Of a stretch of DNA of 64,000 bases, positions 33,492-44,914 are shown one piece after another. This DNA is from Lasiosphaeria ovina (Eukaryota > Ascomycota > Sordariomycetes > Sordariales > Lasiosphaeriaceae): assembly GCA_033439765.1 (NCBI GenBank), contig JAULSN010000008.1:310001-374000 (forward strand), in the 5' to 3' direction. Under the pieces are notes generated by a model, which worked only from the letters and a program-made list of their open reading frames with translations, was not told the DNA's origin and ran no database searches. The translations under genes were made by a program, and so were the position numbers. How positions within the stretch are numbered: position 1 is the first letter of the stretch; each line of letters starts with the position of its first letter.

Positions 33492-33884
33492 TTGCCAGGG
33501 GCACCCCTTTTTCGTAGTAGATAGCTATCGAGAATGAGCCCTAGAAGTGTGTATGGCACTTCTTTAGCACTCGAAATCGTATCGATTAAAGCCGAAGCCT
33601 TTGACGAGGTTACAAGCCCTCTTCCTCACAACGCAGAAGCCAGCAAGGGCTGCAAATTGGTGTAGATCGGCCTCAAGGTCTTCCAAAGAGTCGTATAGCT
33701 CGGTACTGAGCCTGTAAGCCGCAGGGGGGTTGGTAAGAGGTTCTGGCGCAAAACACAGGTCAATATCTCCTTCGGCATCGAGATCATCGTCGGCATCGGT
33801 CAAATCGATCGCGGGGTAGGGAGCGGCATCGCAGTCGAGGTCGGGCGCATTCGGCGCATCGCGCGCCGGGTCATTTAAGGCCAT
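33492..33884 (-). pseudogene. MULE transposase N terminus (FAR1-like)
   Basis: ATG at 33884, an acidic Asp-rich leader (LTDADDDLDAEGDIDL), then YDSLEDLEADLHQFAALAGF and VVRKRA, the FAR1-type DNA-binding start found in MULE transposases. A TAA at 33564-33566 and further stops precede the copia insertion point at 33491. Coding resumes at 27947. Confidence 0.65.
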
Positions 33885-34187
33885 CTGAGCGCCTGGTTGG
33901 CCCGGAAAAGCATGCGAAATGGCTGCACTTACCTTTACGACAACTAAATCGCAAAATACGGCTTCCGAGAGCGATGGTGGTGGTGCGCTGAGAGGAAGGT
34001 TTGTTTGCGCAGAGTGGCAGTGTCAATTGAAGTGCGGCCTAACAATGGAAGTGGGGCGGCCTGAAGCAGTGAATTCAAGTGGCAAAACATGTGTGAGGCT
34101 AGCCCACACGGGGCAGGTTCTTGCCGGAAAGAAGGGGGTTCTAGCCAGAGGTCAGAACACCACACAGGTGCGGCTAACTAAGCTAAA

Positions 34188-34312
34188 TGGAACTCAGCAA
34201 AGCTAAGCTCTATTCTAGGTAACGAAGCTAAATAAAGCTAATAAAGCTGATAAAGCTGGACGAAGCTGAACGAAGTTGAACGAAGCTGAGCAGAGCTGAG
34301 GTGGCTGTGCAA
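34188..34312. repeat. AAGCT(G)AA-type degenerate minisatellite
   Basis: A run of 9-11-bp units, of the form AAAGCTAATAAAGCTGATAA then GACGAAGCTGAACGAAGTTG. The core (A)AGCT recurs about a dozen times with drifting spacers. Confidence 0.7.
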
Positions 34313-34756
34313 GTTTAGCTTAGCAAAATGAACAAGTATAATAGAGGCTTTTTGGAGAAGCTAGAAAGCTGAGGAGAAGCAATACAATCACGCAGTTGCA
34401 ACCCCCATCAAATCCACCGAATCAGGTGTGCAGCGCTTCTGACAGATAGCCAGGGACCCTTTCCATTTGACACAATCTGCTGCACTGTCCCTAGCCACCA
34501 TTCTTTCCACACCATTATGCTTCCGCTTTCTAACTCCATTTAATACTTTCAATTTAATACTCTCTCCAGTGCTCCCTTCTAATAATACAGTTAGTCTGTA
34601 TCGGTAAACGTTATAATCTATAATAGGTTATTTGTTAGAGAATTGGAATTTAACTCGGGTACATTGGAGTTAAGCTCTGAGGACAAGCAATAGTTTTATT
34701 GTGTCTGTTAACGGTGGTTGCTTATATGGGCAAAGGAAAATGGTGTACTTGGCGGT

Positions 34757-34957
34757 GGACTGGTGTCCCAAAACTGGGTCCACAACTCACATGCGCCGCA
34801 TTTTAGATCACGGTAACTATAGCCGGGCTAAAAATAGCTTCCCTGAATTCACCTCGGCTCAGAGAGGTGCTCGCTGCGCCTCACCTTCAGCTCAGGCTCT
34901 GCGACTAATCCGGACATAGTCAGAAAATATTATGGGGGGTGACTATAGAGGTAATCA
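34757..34957 (+). repeat. Dispersed repeat, copy 2
   Basis: Same ordered landmarks as 19206-19386: GGTGTCCCAAAACTGGG, CTCGGCTCAG, TAATCCGGACATAGTCA and GGGGGGTGACTATAGA. Spacing is about 20 bp longer. Confidence 0.6.
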
Positions 34958-35059
34958 AGTGCACTGGAAACTCGATCCGGACGTGACGGCCCCTCATAGG
35001 CCCAGGGCCGCGGCACCGATGCTGGCAGCGGTCGAGCTGGTCACCCGTCATTTGGTTAG

Positions 35060-36846
35060 ATCGGGTTATTACCACACACAATAGCATACCATGAACAGTG
35101 CTAAACTAAGAACTTTGAACTTGCCTTTTGCTCTCGACAAGAAGTTCAATGTCTCCGCGAGATGCACACAGGCTCTGCACTTGACTGACGATGTACTAGC
35201 TGTCGGAGAGCCCGCCGTACATAAACAGCTTCTGCACGGCCAAGTTAGCCAATCGGCTGAGGTACAGTGCAAAGAGAGAAAGGAGCGGAAATTTTGGGCA
35301 AAAATAAATACTGTTTGGATGGATGGGTGTTAAACAAACCGTCGCTTTCAGCCCCCTTTCATCGAGCTGCTCGAGCTGCTCGAGCTGTCGGCGGACTATA
35401 TCGGACAGCCCTTCAAGGGTGTCTCTAAACACATTCTCCATGTCGTTGCTGTCAATTTAACGTTAGTATGTAATCCCGGTCGTCAATCAACATGGCTATC
35501 ATACCCGGTAACGAGAAGACGGCCCCGCCTGACTCCCTGGTCTGCGCAGTCCTCGTCGCCAATCCCCCGGGGCAAATTGATCCAGGCGCCAGGAAATAAG
35601 TGGGTAGCCTCAGAGCCGGCGAACTCGTCTTTGAAGACAGCGAACTGCTGCAGAAGTCGGCGCAGACCGTTGTCGCGCTGAGTCCCGGGCTCTCTTCCGC
35701 CCATGCTACACAGCTTCGCGTAGTCTTCCGGAGAGAGCCGCGTCTGGACAATTGTGAGAAACTCGTTGCCGATCAGCGCCGAGCCAGACCTGGATGCTTT
35801 TCGCCCTATCTTGTCAAAAATAATACACCAATTGACTACCACCGGAAAAAGGGGCTCTCACCAGCTGCAGCCGTCACCTGCGAGGCGTGCGGCCGATAGG
35901 GTGAGGGCACCGCCGTGGCGTCTAGATTGGCCTGGAATGCTGCTGCAGTCTGGAAATATTCCCTGAATCAGCCCCGCTCCGATGATCTCGGACTGCCTGG
36001 TGTGCCACCTACCACAGCGCTTTCCCCGGCATCGACCACAACAAAGCACTCTCCCTGTGTCAACATGTTATAACCGTCCCCTAGCGTGCCATGCTCCGCA
36101 GCGGCGTCAACCGTGTACTGCGCGCACGCTTCCAGGTTACTTGCGAGAGAAACGCTGCGGACGCGCAGCCGTGCAGCAAAGGCTGCGGTTACTGCCTCGA
36201 CTAAACGGGCCTTGGTTGCATCATCCGCCGTCTGTTGCTTTCAAGGGAGATCAATCAGAAACGTGATATAGTCAACAGGGTAGTTCCAGAGAAGCAATTC
36301 ACCGCACGATGTGTCATGACAATGTGGGCCGCGAGCCCCCACGCTGTGCGGTTGTGATGGCGGCTGCTTTCGTCGCCATGACACTCGACGACGTCGACAC
36401 AGACTTCTTCGCTGCCTTCGGCAGTCAGTGCGATGCCAATCTTGATGGCGGCATCCTGCAGTGATGGTGCTGGATGGTATGGGCTGAATCCATGGTAGTC
36501 CTCGATGTCTGAGACAGTAGCGCGAGCCAATTCGTGCAGAGAAGCAGCGAGGTTGTCCGCTGAGGGAGAAGAATCGCTTATATGCCGGCTTTGAGTAGAA
36601 AGCACTCTGATGTCGGGAGATAGGCGGCGAGAAGAGGAGGTGGTAATGGCCCAGGCAATTTCTGCAAAGAGCAGTCAGAACGATGTTTTGAGAGAATCCT
36701 TGGGCAGATTTGTAGTTACTAGCGGAGGTCGCCCTACAGTCGATGCCAATGACGAGCCTGGCTTGCTCAAGCCGTGGGGAGTTATCGAGATTGGTATCCA
36801 TATCTATAGTCAATTGGCTGATGCTGGTATTTTGCACAGGATTTGA
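35060..36846 (-). pseudogene. Hsp70-family ATPase, decayed
   Basis: The fungal Hsp70-like (ASKHA) layout is visible on the minus strand. It starts with a phosphate-1 region (ARLVIGID, then IAWAITT after a spliceable 70-80-nt intron near 36738-36660). Next comes a phosphate-2 region (CFVVVDAGESAV, about 36040), then SALIGNEFL and EFAGSEATHLF (35780-35640). A later helix carries QLEQLEQLDE repeats (about 35380). The adenosine-type motif is FMYGGLSDS, followed by a TAG (35210-35208). Where Hsp70s have D-F-G-T-T, this copy has D-C-R-A-T, and the second motif lacks G-G-T-V-D. Frame changes and stops separate the blocks, and the peptide-binding domain is missing. I call it dead. Function would have been chaperone-like or NLR-associated. 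Confidence 0.6.
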
Positions 36847-37208
36847 TGTTGTGAGCGATTTTCAGCTCACGCGCGGCACACGTGTTGTGCGTGGCAGTAC
36901 AATACCAAGTTGTCCAATGACAGCCTGGCTTGCTACGGAGATGGTACAGACGACCAAACAGGTGCGAGTCCAATGAGCACAAATCCGATAGGCAAGACTT
37001 TGAGAGTTATGCTTGGCTGTAACATACAGAAACCAGATATGTGCAGAGCGAGCAATTATGAAACAGAATCGTCTTTAACTCTAATTATCAAGCTAGATAC
37101 AACCAAATCTCAACTATTTGCACTCCGTCTCTCTCACTTCATCAAATGCACCCCACGAATGTCATATATCATGAAAATGCCGCTGCCAACACACGCACAA
37201 GGCTTCTT
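36847..37208. other. Intergenic, no gene seen
   Basis: AT-richer spacer between the decayed Hsp70-like gene and the 3' end of the M43 peptidase gene. A 100-codon plus-strand open frame (36910-37212) has no features. Confidence 0.4.
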
Positions 37209-38356
37209 CTAAGCGCGGTAGGTGTTGTAGTAGGTGAACATGCGCGTCTTCTGATTGGGTGTGAATTGCGTGTAGCAGGTGCTAGGGCAGAGTTAGCGAC
37301 TGAGCAGTAGGGCTATGGTCAGGGGTGGAAACTCACTCGTAGGAATAGTCCATGTAGTTGTGGATGGGGTCGACACTGCGCAAGTTAGCCGAGCTCGGTA
37401 CCGTGTTTTTAGGGGTGAAAGGAGAAAAGAGGGCATACCCAGCTTGCGAGGGGCACGAATCACGGCCAGTTGGGCAGCCGCTCGAGGCGCTGGCCTGCGC
37501 GGGGGTGTCGGCAATGTAGTCGCCGTTGCCCGTGCAACCACCCTGAAAGGTGTGGTAAAGACCGAACCTGTGGTTGATTCTCCGCGGTTAGCTCTCGTCT
37601 TCATGCCCGAGAAAGTTTAGCTTGGCTTACCAATGGCCAATCTCGTGCGTGGCGGTGTGTCCCAGGTTGTAGTTGGCAAGGGAGCCGCCGGGAACAGTCG
37701 TGTAGAGAATGGTGCAGCCGTCCAGGTAGTAGTTGTTGGATCCAGTCGTGACGGTGGTGCTGTGTCCATCGGTCAGCACCAGATCACCTTCAAAGAAACA
37801 GCGAGGAGTCTTACGGGAAGTAGCAATATCCGAGGTTGGAGCCCATATCCTTGAGGAAATACAGGTTGAGCGTCTTGTAGGTGCCCTTGCGGAGCGCCTT
37901 CTTCATGGTGAGCTCATAGCCGTTGCCGTCGCTCGCCCAGTTGGAGTTGACAGTCCAGTCGGTGCCCTTGAGCACAAAGGCAATGTCATGGGGAGCATAG
38001 GCCGTGTTCAGGGTGGAGATCTGGCTGTTGACGGAAGATTGCTGTATGTTTGGTAAGCCCCTGAGCTTGTCTGTTCGGTCAAAATTAGAAGAACTTACAG
38101 ACAGGTATCCGCCGCTCAGGGATGTCGACGAGGCCACAACATGGACGTAGACGTCAATGTTGATGGTGGCACGGGCGGTGAGGTTGCCCTGGGCCTCCTC
38201 GTGGGCCGCGAGGATAGACGCGAGCCTGAACTCAGACTCGGTCGGCTCCCGCGTGCCGCAGTTGAAGGCCGTGAGCGCCGGCCTGGTTTCGACGGCGACA
38301 GCTGCAAGGGCCGGGGCGGCCAGCAGAGCCGACAGAGCAAGATTCTGGAACCACAT
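37209..38356 (-). CDS. Secreted M43 (pappalysin-like) metallopeptidase
   Basis: Extracellular zinc protease of 284 residues. It has six exons: 38356-38099, 38041-37815, 37759-37631, 37567-37439, 37375-37337 and 37281-37209. The introns are 55-63 nt and every junction keeps phase. A signal peptide covers residues 1-19 ([19 protein letters not shown]). The catalytic motif HEIGHWFGLYH (residues 200-210) fits HExxHxxGxxH and is split by intron 3 after His204. The downstream Cys-rich [15 protein letters not shown] and the Met-turn-like NYMDYSYD close the domain. Length and layout match fungal extracellular metalloprotease-1-type enzymes, which degrade host or environmental protein. It is divergent from the Zn2Cys6 gene at 41.0 kb across 2.6 kb. 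Confidence 0.9.
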
Positions 38357-41011
38357 GTTGGGCAGGTCGTATAGAGCAACCGATAAAGACGGGTGAGATA
38401 GATGAAGATGCAATCTATTTGCTGCACCACAGGCTGAGGAATTCCAGGAGATCGACGTGTCTGATTACACGGCAATGAAAAACCACGGCACAGGGCCCCT
38501 TTTATGCTATAACCATTCTGCTATCACCCAGTCTGCCTCGTCGGCGTCCCGACAGTTTCTGGAAGGTCCATCATTACCTCCTCTGGGTTTCTCGGGCAAA
38601 GTGACGTCCTGAGCAATGATGTGATGCTATGGGTTACACCAAGGCCAGGCCTCAGCTTCCTTCCCGATCCGCTGCTAGGCCGGCCGGTTGTGGCTCTGGC
38701 TGCGGGATGGACCGCGGGTAGACGTAAAGACGAGGCGGGCCTTTGTTGGGGGTAAAAGCTCTGGATGGAGAGGCAAACAGACCTCATAGGCCGCCTAACC
38801 CTCGCCCCCCCGTGGCATGGCCAGCCACATGCTCCGCGGAGTGGGCCCATGCAACAACAGGATCTGCCCAAGGTCGGGGGCCTAGGCTCGACGTAGCATG
38901 CGTACCAGGTAGTTGTAGAGTCTAATGCATGACATTGTGGTGGCAACTGGCAAGGCCGGAGGCCAAGAGTGGAGTCTGGAGAGGCTCGCTTCCCGGTAGT
39001 TGGACTGGCTACGTGCTCTCTGGACTAGACTAGTAGTAGGTAAGGTAGCCTGGGAGTAGTTGGCTACAGTGGCACGGCACTCGCATGCGACCTCCCCGTT
39101 CGGGCAGCTCCCAGGCCAGATAAGGAGCTTTGCGGTCGCGTTCCATTGCCAAGCGCGCGCCAAGAGCCGCCAAGAGCCGCCCAGCGGTTTTTAGGCAGGC
39201 GTTCGCCGGCTGTTGCGACCCTGTACGAGAGCATTGGCGATCTTGGGCCACCACGTCCGTGCTATCAGAAGCTGTTCAGCATGGTGTGTGGGTTGTGGCG
39301 GCCGGCTTGTACTCTGCCCTCCAACTCGACGCCGCATTGGTGACGCAGTGGGGGTGATAACTGAATTGATTACAACGTCAAATTCACAATTAGCTGACGC
39401 ACTTGTCAATAACCCGCGATGCAGGAACTGAATTCGAGGGGCCGAATGCCGATGCACCCGATCTGAGGGATTTTCTTCTAGAACGCGTCCCGCCTTCCAC
39501 ACGGCTTGCATCACACTGCCTGCTGCAGGGGCGGGATTGAGGGGAAGATAAAGGGCAGATAGAGTGTTGTGAGAGTCGGCCAGGAACAACGTACGTAAAC
39601 ACTAATAAACAGTCCGAAAAGGCTGGGGCAAACGCGGGTCGCTCCGCTCTCCAGATCTAGAACTAGTATGGGGTGCTTATTTACTAACTGTCCGGGGTCA
39701 GGGGCAAGTGCCGGGGATCGCAGAGATAACATTATGACACGGGGGTTTGACTACAAACGGGATGCGAGTCCCCTTCCGGCGGACCAATCACGTCGCTAAC
39801 CAGCCACAACCCAACTTCAGCAAAAGAATTCTCGGTCCGGTGTGAGTGGAAGTGGCAACTAACTAAACGCCACAGACGGTGGAGGCAAATGACAGAGAAA
39901 TCAAACATAAGCCAATGATGTAAACCTGAGAGGAAAGAGAATGATGGACTCATGGGCGCTATCTCACCAGGCGCTCAGAACCCTCCAAATCTGAACAGGA
40001 CTTTTAAAGCTTGGCGTCAACTGACTCCCCACAAGCCGAGAGATACCTCGGGATCTGCGCGGAGTGGGTGCGCCCAGCCTCCATCTCAGCTGGGCTTTAT
40101 GCGGCACTGGTCTTGAACGAGAAGGAGTAACCCTTGGCGACATTAGAAAATTATCTTGAAAGCAGGACGCCAGCAGTAAAATAAGCGAAGCCCCCAAATT
40201 GGCTGCGAGAGACGAGGGGGTAAGTCATTTCTTGGTTCTCAACTTTTCCCTCTTCCGCTTTCAACCACTCCAACCCTCAACGACACACATATGGGTTGTC
40301 ATCTTACTAACGATAACTCATTTGAGATTTCACGAGTTTCAGATGACATAACAAGAATGACACTCACCTTGGACACCCCAGCCACTTACTCCAATCCCAC
40401 CAAAATTACATCGAAGATAGCATGCGCCAAACTCATGATCCCCGCTTATGCTCTTCTCGCTCATCAAACCTCTCGGGGTTCTTTCTCACTCACCATTTTA
40501 AGTCGCTGTTTCATCAAACTGTTTATTCGATCCAGATTTGGGCAGCGTCGTCCGCCACCGTGGTCGTAGGCTGTTATGATTACTGACAGTTGACAACAGC
40601 CTTGAGTCCAACCTTGTCCCTGGCAGAGCAGCTCTCCACAGGAACCCGTCGCTCGGTTGTTTGCATTTTGCATGTCCTGAACAGTTTTTGGCGCAAGCGA
40701 TTTGGCATCCTTGTCCTAGCAGCTCAGGAAATTGTTAAAACAGTCAGATAGCGGTGCAGGTTTGGTTAATCTATAGGCTGGCACAGACAGACTTCCGCAT
40801 CCCCTCCTTCTTTTTTCGGAGAATCATACACGAAAGTAGCATAGATTGAACCTGGCTGGGGAGGTCATCGTCGTGCACGAAAGCCAGGCTTGCCATACGA
40901 AATCGTGTGCACCGAGTTCAATGACGCATTGTTTGGTCTCGTGTCGGTTCTCATTTTTTGTAACATTTTGCCTTTGGTATGAAAGTCAATGTGTGAGACT
41001 CCACTTTGTTT
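38357..41011. other. Long intergenic region
   Basis: 2.6 kb with no supported gene. It has a short direct duplication (CAAGAGCCGC twice at about 39158-39177). Many open frames under 140 codons have mixed strands and no domains. It includes the promoters of the M43 gene (left) and the Zn2Cys6 gene (right). Confidence 0.4.
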
Positions 41012-42705
41012 ATGGCCCAATCCCTAGACTCTAGTCCCCGAAGGACGCAAAATATGGCATGTTGGCGAAGTATTAAGTCAGCACGGACCCGGCGTCCCGC
41101 TTCTCCGTCCACCGATGCGACTGGCCCCCAAACAGCCCCTCACGATGACTTCCGCCAGGGCCTGCCCCCAAATATTAGCTTTTCTTCTTTCCCAAACAAC
41201 CAACCCCCACCCATGCCCGCCATGTCTGGTATGTTTTCCATCCCAGGCCCGCGCGCGCTGCCACGTGCTGATGGGTCACAGCAGAGCCAGTCCTTCGCCG
41301 GGCGTGCAACCGCTGCCACGCGCAGAAGCTGAGCTGCCAGCGCCATGACGACGGCCCCTGTGCGCGATGTGTCAGGGCAAACGCAACATGCGTGTCGAGT
41401 CCTTCGATGCGAAATCGCCGCGGGAGGCCGCTGGCGCGCCAGATAAATTCTGCCGTGGCCGTTCCTCGCCCCGATTCAGGTATCGGCAGTTCTCATGCTA
41501 CCCCGTCGGAGGCTCCTGCAACTTCAAGTGAGGCAGCGGACAACCTGCACCAGGCAATGCATGATATGCTGGATGCATCCAGTGAGAGACACGGCTACCA
41601 ATTCTTTGATGGCGTCGAAACGACAAACTGGATGGACGGAGCAACCCGCCAAGGCCATGGTAACACTCCAGACTCTTTCATCGGACTTGGCCATGAACCC
41701 AGCTCCCGTGCGTCTGACTCTTCCAGCATCAACTGGGTGAGCGCTTTCTCTACCGCCGACTTCCGACAATCACCGATACAACGAGCCGCATCTGCAATGG
41801 GCGAGGGCAATGTCTGCATCTTCCAGCGACTTGTTGCCGAGACACCCATGACTACCCTAGCCAACAGAGGAGACGACGACATGCTTCCAAGTCACGAGTA
41901 TCAAGCCGCAAGTGGTTCGGTGAGCAGCGTCGACAGTTCTCACACCTCAGGCACCTTGACTAGTCATGCCTCTCCGGCAGTTCCAACAACAAGTCAAGGA
42001 CAGGAGCAGTCCCCCGGCAAAGCCGACGGCGAATGGCTGCAAAAGCTTGCCGAGATAAACATCAAGCTCTTCAACCACGCCAACCAGACCCCAAACCAAG
42101 ACTTACCCCTGAACAAGGGCTCCAACAACAGCGACCAGCCAGCGGCCATCAACGAGTTTGACAGGACAATCGTGCTTTCAGTGCACTTCCTCAAGGCGCT
42201 GCGCAAGCTACACGGCACGAGCAGCCGCGACCTGCCCATGCACACGGCGGCGCGGACGCCGCCGGCCCTCGACGCGGGCACGGCGCTGATCATCTACTCG
42301 TGCTACATCCGCGTGACGGAGCTCTTCATTGACCGGCTGCGCACGATACAAGGTACTCTCAGCGCGGCCACGGCAGCGGCTTCGCAGAGTAATCGCCGCG
42401 CTGTTCCGCCTCTGTGTCTCCCCACCATCACGGCCATGACGTGCTCGCTCGACGACTTCCCCGTCCTGCAGCTGCGCATGACGCTCGAGCTGGTCGAGGA
42501 GACGCTGGACGTCATGGGCGCGCTGCTGGCTGGCATCATGCGTGGCAGTGACAGCGAACAGGATGCGCCAGGGCGTGTCGCTGCACAGAGTCTTGTCCCC
42601 GAGGTGTCGCAGCAGGCGCTGCTCGCTCGCGAGGAGACGGCGTATCGGATTATTAGGGAGATCAGGCAAGAGTTGAAAGCGAGCCGGCGGCGGGCTATGA
42701 TGTGA
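41012..42705 (+). CDS. Zn2Cys6 transcription factor
   Basis: Two exons, 41012-41228 and 41291-42705, with a 62-nt GTATGT...CCAG intron, encode 543 residues. The canonical binuclear zinc cluster follows the splice: Cys at about 78, 81, 88, 96, 99 and 106 (CNRCHAQKLSC, C-x2-C-x6-C-x7-C-x2-C-x6-C), then a basic RNRRGRPLAR. The middle is Ser/Thr-rich. The C terminus (residues 370-540) is helical and resembles the effector half of AflR-like regulators (TALIIYSCYIRVTELFIDRL, LQLRMTLELVEETLDVMGAL), with the fungal-specific middle homology region absent or short. The start could also be ATG 41054. It is convergent with an MFS exporter, 333 bp apart. Such pairs often control export or resistance, so it may regulate that gene. 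This is an inference. Confidence 0.85.
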
Positions 42706-43038
42706 CGACTTATAGTTTTGACGTCACAGGTGTGTTCAGAAGTCACCTGGTTCGAACAAGAGATTGGGTCGGCAAGTTTGAAGTGTGGCAGATTGTGCTT
42801 CACGAGTTAATATTGCAAATACCACAAGTTATATTATCACAAAAAGCTGCACTAGCACCAAAAAAATCGTCTTCAACTTCCAACCATCCTCAACAAGTCG
42901 TTTTGCGCTGCTTTCTTGGCACAGGATCGAAGACACCAGAGGGTGTAAAAAAAGTATGGCTTTTGTTCTAAACGTTCTGGTCCAAACCGGGTGTCATCCC
43001 TCGACGGCAGTGACATTCGAACATCTGCGACCCTGCTC
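42706..43038. terminator. Convergent 3' intergenic spacer
   Basis: 333 bp between two stop codons facing each other. It contains AT-rich runs (ACAAGTTATATTATCAC, CCAAAAAAATC) suited to polyadenylation on either strand. No exact signal can be fixed by eye. Confidence 0.4.
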
Positions 43039-44914
43039 CTACTTGGCCTCAGCCTCCAGCCCCGACGGTGGCGTCGCCACGGCCGCCTCCTTATCGTCCT
43101 GGCTCTTTCGTGCACCTTCCAGCTGGTAGTCAGACACAAGCGTCTCCTTCAGCGGGATCTCGGGCTCGGCAAAGACGAGCAGCAGCGCGAGCACCGAAAA
43201 GGCTAGACACACGATCCACACCAGCCGGAGCGTCTCGCGGTACGCATCGACCACCTGGCTCTGCACGGGTTCAGGCAGCGACGAGATGAAAGCGCTCGAG
43301 ACGCGGGCATAGGCGTCGCCCGACCCGATCAGCGCGCGCACCTTCGCGTCGGACACGCGAGCTTGCACCTCGGCCGCCATGCGCGAGTTGAACACGGTCG
43401 CCGGGATGGCGATGCCCCAGATGGCCCCGAACGAGCGGTAAAAGTTCCAAGTCGACGTCGCCGCCGCCACGCGCGACTGCGGGTGTGCCGCCTGGATCGC
43501 TGGCACCATGGCTGATAGTAGCACGCCGCCGAGCCCGCACACAATCTGATACAGCACCACCTTGGCCAACGAAGAGTCTTTCCCAAGGTCGATGTAAAGC
43601 CCCGTTGCCAGCGCCGTGGAAGCGAACCCGAAGAAATGGATCGGCTTGTACCGGCCGGACCGCGACAGCCAGCCGCCGCCGATGATGGCTGCGGGGATAC
43701 CCATGAGGATGGTCGGCAGCAACAGCACGCCAGATCTGGCCGGGCTCGCCAGAAGCACGGCCTGAAAGTACAGCGGCAAGAAATAGGTGCGCCAGTAGAT
43801 GAGCATGGACTGGAGGAAGCTCAGCACCAGCCCGACAGCGCTGGCGCGGCTCGCCCACATGTACGGCGCAATGGCCGGTACCGGCGCACACCATGGCGAC
43901 ATCTCATACAAGTGAAACCCGAGAAACCCAGCAAATCCTACGACAAGCGGCACGATAACTCGCCAGGAGCTCCACGGGTACCGCACGTCGGCCCACGACA
44001 GCGCAATCAGGACGGCCACGACCGACGCGCCCAGCAGCACATTGCCCAGCCAGTCGATGCTGCGCACGCGCTCGCGGAGCGTGGCGCGCTTGACGTAGGC
44101 GACCTTCAAGAACAGAAACTGCATGACGAGCGTGACGGCGCCGACAGGCAGGTTGAGCCAGAACACCCAGCGCCAGTCGTGGGCGACGATGACGCCGCCG
44201 ACGGGCGGGCCCAGCGCGGTGCCGACGCCGAACACGGCGAACACGACGCCCATGTGCTTGGGGCGCTCGCGCGCCGGCACCAGGTCGCCAACGATGATCT
44301 GCGTCATGGACGTGATGCCCGCCGCGCCGAGCCCCTGCACCAGCCGCCCTGCGATCATGGCCCCTGTTGACTGCGCGCCGCCGCTGATGCCGCTGCCGAG
44401 CGTGAAGACGGCCACGCCGAATATGGTCGGCCAGCGCCGGCCGAAGACGTCGGCGAATTGGCCGTAGAGGGGGAGGAAGATTGTTCTGGTGGGGCGCGTG
44501 TCAGCGAATTGTTGTAACTATTGTGAAATGCCAGGTCTTGCGCCTTACATTTGATCACAATTGGCGCTGGATGATGAAATGGGCGGGGGGGGCGACTTAC
44601 GCTGTTAGGAGGTACCCGTTGAGGAACCAGACGTAGTTGTCGCCCGAATTGAGTGCGGCGGCAATCTCGGGTAGCGCCGTCGACGTCACGGTCGACTCGA
44701 GTGCCATGAGCAGTGTGGCTACGCACAGCGGTGGGAATACCATCCAGAACTTCCACCCCTTGGCCGCTGGCTGGTCGACCTCTGGCACAAGGGGAGGCTT
44801 GGTCTCTGGCAATGATGCGGCGCCAGCTGTCCCATCTGAATCACTGGCATGTTTCTCTTTCGGACTGGCTGTTGCTGGACTAGCAGCCATGGGTTGGGTC
44901 GTCTGGTCGGACAT
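43039..44914 (-). CDS. MFS drug:H+ antiporter (DHA2-type, 14 TM)
   Basis: Plasma-membrane exporter of 586 residues in two exons (44914-44601 and 44485-43039), with a 115-nt GTAAGT...CAG intron inside the first transmembrane pair. The cytosolic N terminus (about 60 residues) is Ser/Pro-rich. Then come about 14 hydrophobic spans. ALESTVTSTALP matches the D1-type motif near TM1, and LYGQFADVFGRRW is motif A. GVGTALGPPVGGVI is motif C, diagnostic of antiporters. The last span is followed by a charged tail (EGARKSQDDKEAA). Likely substrates are a toxic metabolite or drug, and the specific one is unknown. It lies tail-to-tail with the Zn2Cys6 gene. Confidence 0.9.

Larger units (their letters stand above)
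26320..33884 (-). mobile_element. FAR1/MULE-type DNA transposon, split by copia
   Basis: Minus-strand Mutator-like element whose transposase pieces lie at 33884-33492 (N terminus) and 27947-26413 (rest). A copia retrotransposon at 27953-33486 separates them, and the GATAC target duplication shows a clean insertion. Outer ends are uncertain: no terminal inverted repeat or 9-bp duplication could be found by eye. The left limit is set where WD40 coding of the upstream gene ceases. Confidence 0.65.
33893..35059. other. Non-coding, repeats
   Basis: Includes an AAGCT-based minisatellite (34188-34312) and dispersed repeat copy 2. No gene is supported. Confidence 0.4.

Noticed and set aside
34188..34312. 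Possible telomere- or centromere-type satellite
   Set aside because: The AAGCT-based units drift too much in spacing and the run is only about 120 bp.
37760..37814. 27-nt intron in the M43 gene (GTAAGACTCC...TTGAAG)
   Set aside because: Too short. The 55-nt version ending GACACAG keeps phase and gives the expected family sequence.
43636..44370. 244-codon plus-strand open frame
   Set aside because: Antisense shadow of the MFS exporter, with low-complexity Arg/His/Asp composition.
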